From NCBI GenBank assembly GCA_035771175.1, contig CM069605.1:25126288-25190287 (forward strand): 64,000 bases of DNA, in the 5' to 3' direction. Source of the stretch: Paratinospora sagittata. Lineage: Eukaryota; Streptophyta; Magnoliopsida; Ranunculales; Menispermaceae. A program made the translations under genes and the position numbers. This document shows, piece by piece, positions 37,009 to 45,817 of this stretch; positions within the stretch are counted from its first letter, which is position 1, and every line of letters begins with the position of its first letter. The notes beneath the pieces are model-generated. The model made no database searches and was not told the DNA's origin. It saw only the letters and a list, made by a program, of their open reading frames with translations.

Positions 37009-37173
37009 GGCTCTAAGGTAGAATCTAATCCTAGTTTTCCAATGTGGGTAATTATCCCCTTTGAATAGAGTTGGTCTGTTGGTGGAGTTTCCTTCACCAA
37101 GGATTAAAATGTTCTTAGGACATTGTCATGCCATAATCAATCAAAGATGGTTAGATACTTTGATTGGTAATCT
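37009..37173 (-). pseudogene. Ty1/copia gag N-terminal end
   Basis: Minus-strand reading gives NSTNRPTLFKGDNYPHWKT and RIRFYLRA, the conserved N-terminal gag block of plant copia elements. It continues directly at 30709 after removing the Ty3 insert. The start codon is uncertain. Confidence 0.7.
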
Positions 37174-37185
37174 GCTCTGATACCA
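37174..37185 (-). other. Primer-binding site of the copia element
   Basis: TGGTATCAGAGC on the minus strand, a few bases after the LTR end CATCTGGGCCA. This is an exact initiator-Met tRNA primer site. Confidence 0.9.
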
Positions 37186-37190
37186 ATTAT

Positions 37191-37625
37191 TGGCCCAGAT
37201 GTGTCCAAGAGGGCGGGTGAATTGGACAACTAAGCAGATTATACCTTTCAAAACAAACAGTTTACTGATTTGAACAAGAACAATAAATAACAGTAACAAA
37301 CAGAAAAATCCAAACTCCACTATCCTATCCTCTTACGAGTGAGGATTAAACTATTACACATTTTCTCAATTTCACGGGCTTAAGAACAACAAGAGCGCGT
37401 TCCTCCTTTAAGAAACGCGTTCTTTTTTCCTGATTAGAAAAAATCTGAGTCTCGAAAAATGCCACAGGAGTGTGTTCCTCTTACAAGGAGTGCGTTCCTT
37501 AACCCTGATAAAAAAATCACCGAGTCTCGAAAAAAAAGCTCAGGAGCGCGTTCCTCACTATAGGAGCGTGTTCCTTCACTGACAAGTGAAAGAGACTTGA
37601 TTTTTTATCATTTTAGGTTTAGGGC
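37191..37625 (-). repeat. Copia 5' LTR, 3' part
   Basis: Plus-strand start TGGCCCAGATGTGTCC, then the GGGCGGGTGAATTGG block. It contains three pairs of GC-rich palindromes at 37388-37582 and ends at 37625 in AGGGC, where the foldback composite starts. It continues at 44983. Confidence 0.75.
37388..37582. repeat. GC-rich palindrome pairs in copia LTR
   Basis: Paired arms: GAGCGCGTTCCTC with GAAACGCGTTC; AGGAGTGTGTTCCT with AGGAGTGCGTTCCT; AGGAGCGCGTTCCT with AGGAGCGTGTTCCT. Each looks like a decayed AGGAGCGCGCTCCT palindrome. Confidence 0.7.
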
Positions 37626-38124
37626 TGTCACACCCTGGGTTGCACAGCGTGCCCCCTACCCAGGTGTGGGCGCACCCCCTCGGGGCGAACGCCTAGCCAT
37701 TATGGATCCATAATATTGTCCTATCGCCATGTAGCAACCCAACCGCAGCTGGTCTACATCGAAACGATTATTTGTCTGCCACTATTCATGAATAGTGCAG
37801 GGCCTCCCTAGGAATCGAACTCGAGACCTCCCCTTCAAGGAGTCTGAATTCGCATCCTAGGTAGCCACTGAACCATCGGCTCAGTAGTTACTAGGAATGC
37901 GAAATTAGACTCCTTAAGGGAGGTCTCGAGTTCGATTCCTAGGGAGGCCCTACACTATTCATGAATAGTGGCAGACAAATAATCGTTTCGATGTAGACCA
38001 GCTGCTGTTGGGTTGCTACATGGCGATATGACAATATTATGGATCCATAATGGCTAGGCGTTCGCCCCGAGGGGGTGCGCCCACACCTGGGTAGAGGGCA
38101 CGCTGTGCAACCCAGGGTGTGACA
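37626..38124. mobile_element. Complete foldback element, second copy
   Basis: Left arm 37626-about 37880 and right arm about 37885-38124 are near-perfect inverted copies (GGTGTGGGCGCACCCCCTCG; GCCATGTAGCAACCCAACCG; complement on the right). The tRNA-like heads meet in the middle: on the plus strand the A-box-like GGCTCAGTAGTTA at about 37879 and B-box-like GAGTTCGATTCC at about 37928. About 85% like 31318-31797 by eye. The right flank (AAAGG) does not repeat the left flank AGGGC, so this copy is not cleanly bounded by itself. Confidence 0.75.
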
Positions 38125-38324
38125 AAAGGCCTCATGTATATAGGGGGATATATTACACAATATTGTCCTATCCTGGTACAGCCACCGCCACACAAGGACG
38201 TCTCTTGTACCCAGGATTATTTGTCCACAAAGGGGGCCTCCCCTGGGATCGAACTTGAGACCTCCCCTTCAAGGAGTCTGAATTCGCATCCTAGGTAGCC
38301 ACTGAACCATTGGCTCAGTGGTTA
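38125..38324 (-). repeat. Diverged SINE-like arm with tRNA-like head
   Basis: On the minus strand the tRNA-like head reads TGGTTCAGTGGCTA (A-box-like, near 38310), ACTCCTTGAAGGGGAGGTCT, then AGTTCGATCCC (B-box-like, about 38248). The body differs from the other arms except for ATTGTCCTATC and ATTATTTGTC. It may be a separate subfamily. On the plus strand the last bases TTGGCTCAGTGGTTA repeat the start of a plus-oriented head, right before the viral sequence. Confidence 0.6.
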
Positions 38325-39490
38325 CAGCCAATCTCGAGGTACTTCTTATCACAAATTTGCTTGAGATTGATCTTGGGATCAGCCATTTCTTTGATAAATT
38401 GGCAGACTTCACAGAACTTTTCAATAGCATTTAATAATAGCTGGAATATTTCAGCTAAAGAAAGTTTCTCAATAGGCCGGCCAGTACCAATAAGAAGTCG
38501 ATTAAGTTCTGGATGAATCTCAGATGGAAGGGAAGCAATGAAGGTATGCTTCAGATCAGGCTTATCATTGCCACCAAGGAGATGATAACGCTGAATCATC
38601 CGGAGATAGTGACGGTGGAGATCGTTTCTGTTGAGAGAACAACATTTCATTGTGAAAAATTCTTGTTTAAATTGTTTTTCTAACAAAGTAACATCTCCAA
38701 CAAATTCTCGAAGCAGATGATTGTAAACATCAACAATAGACAGTTGAGTGAGTTGAAGAATATGATATTCGCCAAGGGATGTTAACCAATCATGAACAAA
38801 ACCAGTGCATCGAGAATAGAAATCAACAAGGACGGCATTAGTGGTTCGTCCAGAAACAAGTTGATTTGTCATCCATGCTGCCCATGAAATAATCTTATTG
38901 CGCCATTGTTCATAAGGTACTTCATCAAGAGAAAACCAAGGACCAGTACCATTTCGACCTTGAAAAGGTGTCTGAGGTTGGTCTGGAATTACAGTTTCAG
39001 CTGTAGATTCCATTTCATCTGGAGGTGGAGTCTGAGAAGAAGAAGCACCTTGAGCCATGTGGATTTGGGCCAGAGTAGAAATATCCATGAGATGGGAATC
39101 TTGAGAAGATTCAGAGACATTATCAAGAACATCAGATGTGTCATCAGTATCATCAGCATCATCGGCATCTTGTGGAACATCATCATCTGTAGAAGACAGA
39201 TTGATATTCTCAAAAGAATCAACTAGAGGATTATCTATGCTAGCATCATTATCAGAGAAAAAAGGATAAATGGGGTTGCTGGGTGGTCGTTGAGATGCTG
39301 GTGGAGGAAATGGTGGAAGAAATGGACTTGGAGGAGGTGTAGACTCGATGTCCGTTGGTGGAAACATAGGTCGTTTTCCTTTGTCAAGAAACATGGGTCT
39401 GGGTCCACGGACAGGTGGAGGCCTAGAGGTAGAAATAAATGGCGATGATGGTGGTTGAAGGGGTTGGTTACGGAGTCTAGATAACACCAA
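38325..39490 (-). pseudogene. Pararetrovirus coat-protein region, C-terminally truncated
   Basis: Capsid part of the viral polyprotein. After a Pro-rich, then acidic N-terminal stretch (DADDADDTDDTSD) comes the conserved capsid core: LDEVPYEQWRNKIISW, FVHDWLTSLGEYH, EKQFKQEFFTMKCCSL and DLHRHYLRMIQRYHLLGG. It ends at the start of the usual Lys/Cys-rich zinc-finger region (ICDKKYLEIGC), where the foldback arm cuts it. The last two residues and the stop come from the arm. The zinc knuckle and the link to protease are therefore missing. It is open for about 390 codons and is joined to the linker region by a frameshift near 39570. Confidence 0.75.
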
Positions 39491-40563
39491 ACTTTGTATA
39501 AAATTAGAGGTAGAATCTGACGTAGGTGTAGGGGTAGAGATAGGTAGTGGTGACGGAGGCTGAAAAGATAGGGTAGTGATTTGAAAATATTTAACGACAT
39601 AGGATAAGCATCTGGATATTCAGGGGGTTTCTGAAATCTCTGAAGATCTGCAGTAACATAAGATAATTGTTCCTTGAGTTGACGGATCTCTTTCTCAGCG
39701 GCATCAAATTGAGGACCAGTATATTTAGTCTGCAAATAATATCGAAGAAGAGCATCAAGATCTTGAATTTTTGCAGTGAGCTCTGCATAATATTTTTGAC
39801 TGATTGCAGCTTGAATATCATGATTCTGAGCTAAACTGGTCGTCGTTGTAGAAAGAGTGCCAAGTTGTTCATCAATCTTTTGTAAATACTGATTCTGAAC
39901 AAGAGCAATTTTTGTTTGCCAATTCAAGACTTCCTCAGCGGGAGTAAGAGGTTTTGGAGAGCCATCAGGACGAATATCAGTTGGTTGAGTAAAAGGCTTA
40001 GCCGTCGTCTGATATGTGGGATCCACTACTCTTGTAAGAGGAGGAAAATCTTGGTCATACGAGCCAACAGGAAAACATGGCTGAACCTGTGGAGCTGCTG
40101 GAGGAGCAGGAGGCTCAAAATAAGTACTTCTAACAGAAGAGCGACAAGAAGAGCATCTAGATTTGCTTTTCCTGCTTCTGCGGCGGGTATCATCCTCATA
40201 ACGACACAAAGGGTCGAGCCAATCTTCATATTCCATATCATCCGGGCAAGGACATCCCAGAAGACACATATCCGGATTGCAATCCCATATAAAGTGGCCA
40301 TTAACATGGGAATGATAAACAATGGCTCCTGTAGGAGTAAAGGAATGCAGTGGGGGATCTTGAGCAGGTTCATGTGTGGAAACAGGCAGGATCATCATAG
40401 AATGATGGATAGGAAGAAGTTCCTGTGTGGAGCTTGGAGGTTCAAAATTGATTTTTACTGAACCATCAGACTGTTTCTTCAGAAGAGGACAAGTTGTACT
40501 GGTGACTGGTTCAGAATGTTTAAGGAAATTTTCATAATTTGTGAACCAGGTCAAGGGTAACAT
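39491..40563 (-). pseudogene. Pararetrovirus polyprotein linker with coiled coil
   Basis: Frame running 40563 to 39235 between movement and coat domains. The N-terminal end (LTWFTNYENFLKHSEP) follows the movement protein after a frameshift. Then come a Cys-rich patch (CNPDMCLLGCPCPDDMEY), an Arg/Ser/Cys-rich basic patch (RRRSRKSKSRCSSCRSS) and a long coiled coil (WQTKIALVQNQYLQKIDEQL; AAEKEIRQLKEQLSYV). A coiled coil between movement and coat proteins is known in badnavirus-like and related plant pararetroviruses. The last part of this open frame, beyond about 39570, is out of phase with the coat protein. Confidence 0.6.
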
Positions 40564-41090
40564 CTGTCGTAGATCCTTTTGGGGTATTTTCCTAGGATCT
40601 GGACAATAGTAGGGATTTCATTGTCATGGACAAAAGCCATGACGGTGCCATGGGGCTTCTGTGTTCGAAGATGAATGGCATGGTCTTGAAGACGGAAAGC
40701 CATTTGATGATGGAGGGTAGCTATGACACTATCCATACGATGTTGAACACCAGTAAATTGGACTTGGACTTTGAACCGTGTAGGAAGTGTTGGATCTTTT
40801 AAAACCATGGAACCATGACTTAATGTAGTAATGACCATGGAACCATGACTTAATGTAGTAATGACTGTGCCTATACAGGCATGCTCATAATCCAACAAAT
40901 TAGTGTCAAGTAGGGCAACTCTGGCAAAAAGAGGTAAATCACCTCAGCCATGATAAGAAAGAACAAGACGAATTGCACCTAAATGTAGATGAGTGTAACC
41001 ATAAGCTAACCAGTGACGGATGAACTCTGGTTCAAACTCAAGAGTAACATACTGATTCTGATGAATATGATAGTTCGGATAGTGATGATT
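40551..41090 (-). pseudogene. Pararetrovirus movement protein, N-terminally cut, with stop
   Basis: Cell-to-cell movement protein of the 30K superfamily type. Readable blocks: VTLEFEPEFIRHW, HLGAIRLVLSYHG, then an in-frame TGA (complement at 40944-40946), then FARVALLDT, YEHACIGTV, FRLQDHAIHL and PHGTVMAFV. A 30-bp in-frame tandem duplication (40804-40863; repeats VITTLSHGSM) lies after IGTV. The N-terminal part is missing because the sequence changes strand and gene at about 41090. A frameshift near 40555 separates it from the linker. Confidence 0.8.
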
Positions 41091-41095
41091 GTTAT

Positions 41096-42619
41096 ATGGG
41101 TATGATTGCTGCACCTACTTTTCCCTCAGGTCCATCACACATGATGCCATACGCTCCTATCTCTGTTCTCCCCTCCAAATTTGATAAACCTATCAAGGTT
41201 ATAGCGTATTTTGATACTGGCGCTTTTAAAAGCATGATGAATCCTCGCATTCTTCCCCAGCACTATTGGAAGTCACACAATGAATCTTTTCAGGCCGCGA
41301 ATAATGAAATTTTTCAGACTCATCTTATTTCTACCAGGAAGATTGGTCTCAAGTTCTTCCCCAATTTGATAGTCTGGACTCACATCATTGGTTGTGACCT
41401 TCCCGATAAGGATATCCTCTTTGGTATGGATATATACTCCAAAACCAAGCTTAAGATCTTACCTCATGGTGTTGCTTATCAACAACAACTTCTTCCTTAT
41501 ACAACGATTCCTAAGTTGTTTACAATTCAGGATGTATCGTCTTTACAGGACAAATTGAAGTTATCTTTCTGTGACTCTCACACAGATTTCCAACATCCTA
41601 CTCCTTTATGGAAGAACGCAGAGTATTTTGTTCACCTTCTATTCAAACTTAATGAGGATATCAATCCAACTAAAGCAATTCATCCAGGGATGCCTCCCGA
41701 TGAACTTGCTCTTGCTCGCCAAGAATGTACTGAGTTACTATCTCAAGGTTTGATTGAACCCACTACTTCTGATTGGGCCTGTCAAGCTTTTTATGTGAAT
41801 AAACGAGCTGAACAGAAAAGAGGAAAGAAACGACTTGTTATCAATTACAAGCCCCTGAATACTTTTCTCAAAGACGATAAGTTCCCTCTTCCAAAGATAT
41901 CTTCCCAGCTCACTTTGCTTGCAGGATCTAAAGTTTATAGTAAGTTTGACCTCAAAGCAGGTTTCTGGCAATTGGGAATCCATCCAAATGATCGCCCTAA
42001 AACAGCCTTCTGCATTCCTAATGCTCACTACCAATGGAAGGTTATGCCATTTAGACTCAAAGTTGCTCCATCCCTTTTTCAGAAAGCTATGTCCAAAATC
42101 TATGCACCTTTGTTGCCAACTGCTCTTATCTATATTGATGATATCCTTCTCTTCTCTAAACATGATGCAGAACATCAACAGCTACTTTCCCAATTTTTGG
42201 ATATCACCAATACCTATGGTATTATGCTTTCAGAGAAAAAGAGTATTATCAATACCACTGACATAGAATTTCTTGGTATGAAATTCTTCAATGGAGTGTA
42301 CCAGCCAGGTGCCCATATTGCCGTTGAATTATTAAAATTTCCTGATTCTCATTTTACACGGCAACAGCTACAGCAATTTCTCGGTGTGGTCAATTATTTA
42401 CGGAATTTCCTCCCACGAGTAAGTCAGTACACTACTGTTCTTTCTTCCCTTTTACGGAAAGATCCTTCTCCATGGCAACCAGTTCATACAGATTCTGTTA
42501 AATATCTGAAGAATGCTTGTCAGAATCCTCCACCTCTGGTTCTTCCTACTACAGGTTCTCTTATTCTTCAGACTGATGCCTCTGATCGCTATTGGGGAGC
42601 TGTTCTCCTCGAAAAATAG
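41096..42619 (+). pseudogene. Pararetrovirus protease and reverse transcriptase, stop before RNase H
   Basis: Replication part of the polyprotein, 507 codons. Residues about 35-50 hold the aspartic-protease motif IAYFDTGAFKSMM. Residues 190-420 are reverse transcriptase: KKRLVINYKPLN, KFDLKAGFWQLGI, and the catalytic YIDDILLFS near codon 345. Then come the thumb (IEFLGMKFFNGVY, LQQFLGVVNYLRNFL) and the start of RNase H (LQTDASDRYWGAVLLEK). A TAG at 42617-42619 ends the frame inside RNase H, and the same frame continues beyond it. One position usually Gly in the FGLK block is Arg (FRLKVAPS). No integrase follows. The upstream coat sequence is absent: the gene starts at the inversion joint. Confidence 0.85.
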
Positions 42620-43975
42620 GATAACATTGAACATATTTGTGGCTATCAGAGTGGTAAATTCTCCGATGCAGAACTTCATTACCATATTACCATCAAAGAA
42701 ATACTTGCTGTAAAAGATGGTATTCAGAAGTTTGCTTTCTTTCTTCGACCCGCTATTTTTGAAGTTCAGATGGACAATTCTTCATTTTCCAAAATGCTGG
42801 ACTTTAAAAAAAAGATGGTACCTTCTGCTCAACTGCTTCGTCTTCAAGAATGGTTCACTCAGTATTCTTTTACAGTGAAACACATTCCTGGCAGTAAAAA
42901 TATTTTAGCAGACTTTTTATCAAGGCCCATCCAAAAATCCACGGCCCAACTCTCCCTTATTACAGGATGTCTTACTTTACCTCTTATGTTACAGCCCAAG
43001 CTGGTAACAAAGCCCGAGCCCATTCACCTTATACATTCCTCTGGATCCATTCCTCTTATTGGCGCTATCTTTTCTCCAGGAATTCCAGAGCCCAAAACGG
43101 CTCATGAGGTTACTGAGTTGGCCCGCAATAACATGTTCTATTATGCCCACAGGCATTTCATGAAAAATCCAGAACAGATACAACAGGGTAACCCATTCAA
43201 TCAGACAAGGCCCTATCTGTTTCTTTTCCACCTTCGTACCGATATTTCTGACACTTTATATTGGTATATTTGGTGTGTTTCGTGTCTTTATAAAATAGTC
43301 ATTGCCTTCATCCCCTTCCAGTTACAAGAACTGTTAAGGCAACAAGTAACCCTAGTCCACAGTTGCTTAGAGCTATTTGCCCCTCTTCGAGTATGGATAG
43401 CACAGGTGAATGATATTTGTCTACTTTCTCCAAGACGTTTGCATGCTATCTACATATGTCATCAACCCTTCTCTGATTCTCCCCAAGGGTTAATTGCTGA
43501 ACATTATCTCCAGCAATTTCAGACATATTCTTGCAACCTCACTCCTCAAGTTATCACTGGTCTCTGCAGTTTTCTCAACGATATTAACAATTATCCTGAT
43601 ACTGCACCAGTTATTCGAGGTCCTCATGAATTTATACCAGCTGAACACTTGGATTCTCTGATTCAGAACTTAGCTCCTTGGAGTCCTGACTCACCTCCTC
43701 CTCACTTCAGAGATCCTCCTTGTCCGCAGCCTTCTCGTCGCCTTAGACAAAGACGCCTTGAAGAATTTGTAGTTCCTCCTTTGTCTTATGATGAAATTGT
43801 TGAATGCCAACAAGCCCAAGACATAGACGACGCTGCTCTCATCACTGCTGGTGTCCGCTCTCCTCCTCCTAATGATTATCAATGTCATCAAGATTATTGG
43901 GAACATTTTAATTCTGACGATATAGACATGGAAACTCAGCTCGATATGTCTCCTCCCAACTCAGGATCTCGTTAA
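42620..43975 (+). pseudogene. Pararetrovirus RNase H remainder and polyprotein C-terminal tail
   Basis: Continues the frame after the TAG at 42617. Remaining RNase H blocks: ITIKEILAVKDGI (catalytic Glu), FEVQMDNSSF (Asp), FTVKHIPGSKNILADFLSRP. After this comes about 350 residues without a domain that I recognise, ending in a Pro-rich and acidic segment (PPPHFRDPPCPQP; DIDMETQLDMSPPN). Such long C-terminal tails occur in several endogenous plant pararetroviruses. Except for the TAG the frame is open to 43975, so this part is much better kept than the Ty3 pol genes around it. Confidence 0.75.
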
Positions 43976-44018
43976 AGCACTAGTACTTTGTACAGTATCT
44001 CTATAGCTAAATTAAATA

Positions 44019-44375
44019 ATGAAGAAGATCTCTCTTCAACGTCTCCTGCGTATTCATATGGCCAGAAGACTTCTTAGCCGACTCAGCCATATTGATCTTT
44101 TCAGCTCATCTCCCAGAACCAGGTTGCTGATTATGTACAGAACCCAACGAGCCAGACGAATTTTCCGTCCTCTGCTCCACCGACGTGAGTACCATCAGTC
44201 TTTTGTCATAGGTACGTCTTCTGTTTTGCAGGTATCCAATGACAGTTCATCATCTATTCCGTCATCCACCAAAAAAGATTCGTCCCTATCCAATGACTCA
44301 GCCCATGTGACTCCATCCGCTGTTGTCTCCCACTCACACGATGCTGATAACAACATATCCCATCATCTTTCATAA
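44019..44375 (+). CDS. Small basic ORF after the pararetrovirus polyprotein
   Basis: 118 codons starting MKKISLQRLLRIHMARRLL. The first 60 residues are rich in Arg, Leu and His, and the rest is Ser-rich. I do not recognise it. It begins 44 bp after the end of the polyprotein and lies before the promoter, where some caulimovirids have a second, poorly conserved ORF. It may instead be non-coding leader or promoter sequence that happens to be open. There is no domain or membrane segment. Confidence 0.4.
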   Translation: MKKISLQRLLRIHMARRLLSRLSHIDLFSSSPRTRLLIMYRTQRARRIFRPLLHRREYHQSFVIGTSSVLQVSNDSSSSIPSSTKKDSSLSNDSAHVTPSAVVSHSHDADNNISHHLS

Positions 44376-44379
44376 AGCA

Positions 44380-44734
44380 GATAAGGAATCTACTTTACTG
44401 TCGACACTCTACTGTTCCACTACAGTAAAAGTAAAGCATCTTTCCACTACCGTCCAAGCATCCATCATGTCTACTTTTGCTCGTGCTTATCCTTCTACGC
44501 AAGTAATCCAGCTGTTTCGGATTTCAAGCTTCTTCAAGTCCGCCATATCTTGCCTCTATAAATAAAAGATCATTTGTTCATTTGAGGACAGAGCCTGAAA
44601 AACCACATCTTCTGTTTAGTTGTCTATCTTGTTTATCAGAGTTCGAAGTTGAAGTCTGTAAGTTTGTCTGTAAGTTTGGTGTGACCTAGTTGGATCTAGG
44701 TGTTTCTAGGTGTTTAAAGTCCTAGCCTCTTTAA
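44380..44734 (+). promoter_or_regulatory. Pararetrovirus promoter, TATA box and leader start
   Basis: TATAAATA at 44557-44564 is preceded by CTTGCCTC and followed by TTCATTTGAGGACA at 44576-44589. This layout (CTCTATA..., then TTCATTTGAGAGGACA-like start region) resembles the 35S-type promoters of caulimovirids, with the expected RNA start about 25-30 bp past the TATA box. After it come about 145 bp of leader before the foldback arm. No Met-tRNA primer site (TGGTATCAGAGC) is found in the retained leader. Confidence 0.7.
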
Positions 44735-44977
44735 TGGTTACTCAGAATGCGAAATTAGACTCCTTAAGGGAGGTCTTGAGTTCGATTCTGGGGGAGGCCC
44801 TTTACTATTCATGAGGGAATAGTAGGGACAAATAATCGTTTCGATGTAGACCAGCTGCGGTTGGGTTGCTACATGGCGATAGGACAATATTATGGATCCA
44901 TAATGGCTAGGCGTTCGCCCCGAGGAGGTGCGCCCACACCTGGGTAGGGGGCACGCTGTGCAACCCAGGGTTTGACA
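44735..44977 (+). repeat. Right arm of the foldback composite
   Basis: Starts TGGTTACTCAGAATGCG within the tRNA-like head, B-box-like GAGTTCGATTC at about 44768, then the shared body and the end CCCAGGGTTTGACA. It is the inverted counterpart of 37626-37870. Flank AGGGC follows. Confidence 0.75.
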
Positions 44978-44982
44978 AGGGC

Positions 44983-45553
44983 ATTGTCAAAAAATTAAAC
45001 TAACATTTTAAAAATATTTTAAAACATTTTTTACACTATTAAGGTGTAATTAACGCAGTTAAAACATGAGCAATTTAATTGATTAAACCAATGATAAAAG
45101 TAATAAGTACAAAACATGGAGACGATAAAAACATGCAAAGTTGACAAGATGGATACATGTTAAACATTGATCATTATATGTATGATAAACAATTATGACT
45201 AAGTACTAGCATACATATCAAACTAAAAGATATGCTTGCATGATAATCATGTAATAATGTATATGCATGAGTGTATTAAAGTATATGAATGATTTTTTAA
45301 AAGATGCAAATCATGTGTGGTTAGAACAAGTAACAGTTACTCTACAGCACTAAGATTCTAGTAAAGTAATGCAACCATGAAGCTCTCGAATCTTCGTTAA
45401 GTAATAATCCTTCCACATGCTTTGACATTGCAGTTGAATCCATTAGATATATCTAGTTAGCACTGAAACAACTACTTCAAAGAGGTTAGATAACACAGGT
45501 ATGTTGTTTGCAATCATCAAAACAAAAAGTGGGTGAGAGTAGTTACATCAACA
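44983..45553 (-). repeat. Copia 5' LTR, 5' part
   Basis: On the minus strand it starts TGTTGATGTAACTACTCTC at 45553, followed by the TTTTGATGATTGCAAACAAC block. Together with 37191-37625 it makes an LTR of about 1.0 kb. A second, plus-strand LTR with the same start lies only 70 bp away. Confidence 0.75.
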
Positions 45554-45623
45554 GATCATTTTAAACAATATAAAGTAAATTCCTGAATAGACTTGATCAC
45601 GAGCTTCTCATCCACGTGCTCTT

Positions 45624-45817
45624 TGTTGATGTAACGACTTTCACCCGATTTTATTTTGATGATTACAAACAACATTCTTTGTGATTACTAATGCCTTTGA
45701 CTTAGTTGTTTCAGTGCTAACTAACTATATCAGATGGATTCAACTATTTCATCAAAGTGTGTGGATGGAGCAATAAAACACGAAGATTCAAGAACTTTAA
45801 GTCTGTAATCTTGTGTA
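45624..45817 (+). repeat. Truncated copia LTR, opposite orientation
   Basis: TGTTGATGTAACGACTTTCACCC and TTTTGATGATTACAAACAAC match the LTR start at 45553 in inverted orientation. The match runs to about 45800 (ACGAAGATTCAAGAAC) and then a Ty3 LTR piece begins. Confidence 0.7.

Larger units (their letters stand above)
38325..44734. mobile_element. Endogenous pararetrovirus (Caulimoviridae-like), inverted and broken
   Basis: A 6.4-kb endogenous copy. Movement protein, a coiled-coil linker and coat protein are on the minus strand (41090 down to 38325). Protease, reverse transcriptase, RNase H, a C-terminal tail, a small basic ORF and a pararetrovirus-type promoter are on the plus strand (41096-44600). 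No integrase is present, which separates it from Ty3 elements. Domain content fits the florendovirus/petuvirus-like side of the family, where these domains lie in one long ORF. In free viruses they are collinear, so this copy is rearranged. TGGTTA lies on both sides (38319-38324 and 44735-44740). Frameshifts and stops make it inactive. Confidence 0.8.
37626..44977. mobile_element. Foldback composite carrying an endogenous pararetrovirus, AGGGC duplication
   Basis: A 7.35-kb insertion in the copia 5' LTR. It starts TGTCACACCCTGGG and ends CCCAGGGTTTGACA, and the same AGGGC flanks it at 37621-37625 and 44978-44982. The terminal 240 bp on each side are inverted repeats of the same family as the 480-bp element at 31318. 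Order: complete foldback (37626-38124), a diverged inverted arm (38125-38324), the pararetrovirus (38325-44734), then the right arm (44735-44977). It may have arisen by insertion of the virus into a foldback already present, with a second foldback added later. Confidence 0.65.

Noticed and set aside
38906..39226. Plus-strand frames over the viral coat and linker region (also 39916-40461)
   Set aside because: Antisense shadows. The minus strand has the conserved capsid and coiled-coil sequence.
41738..42178. Minus-strand 146-codon frame
   Set aside because: Antisense of the reverse transcriptase, which has clear motifs on the plus strand.
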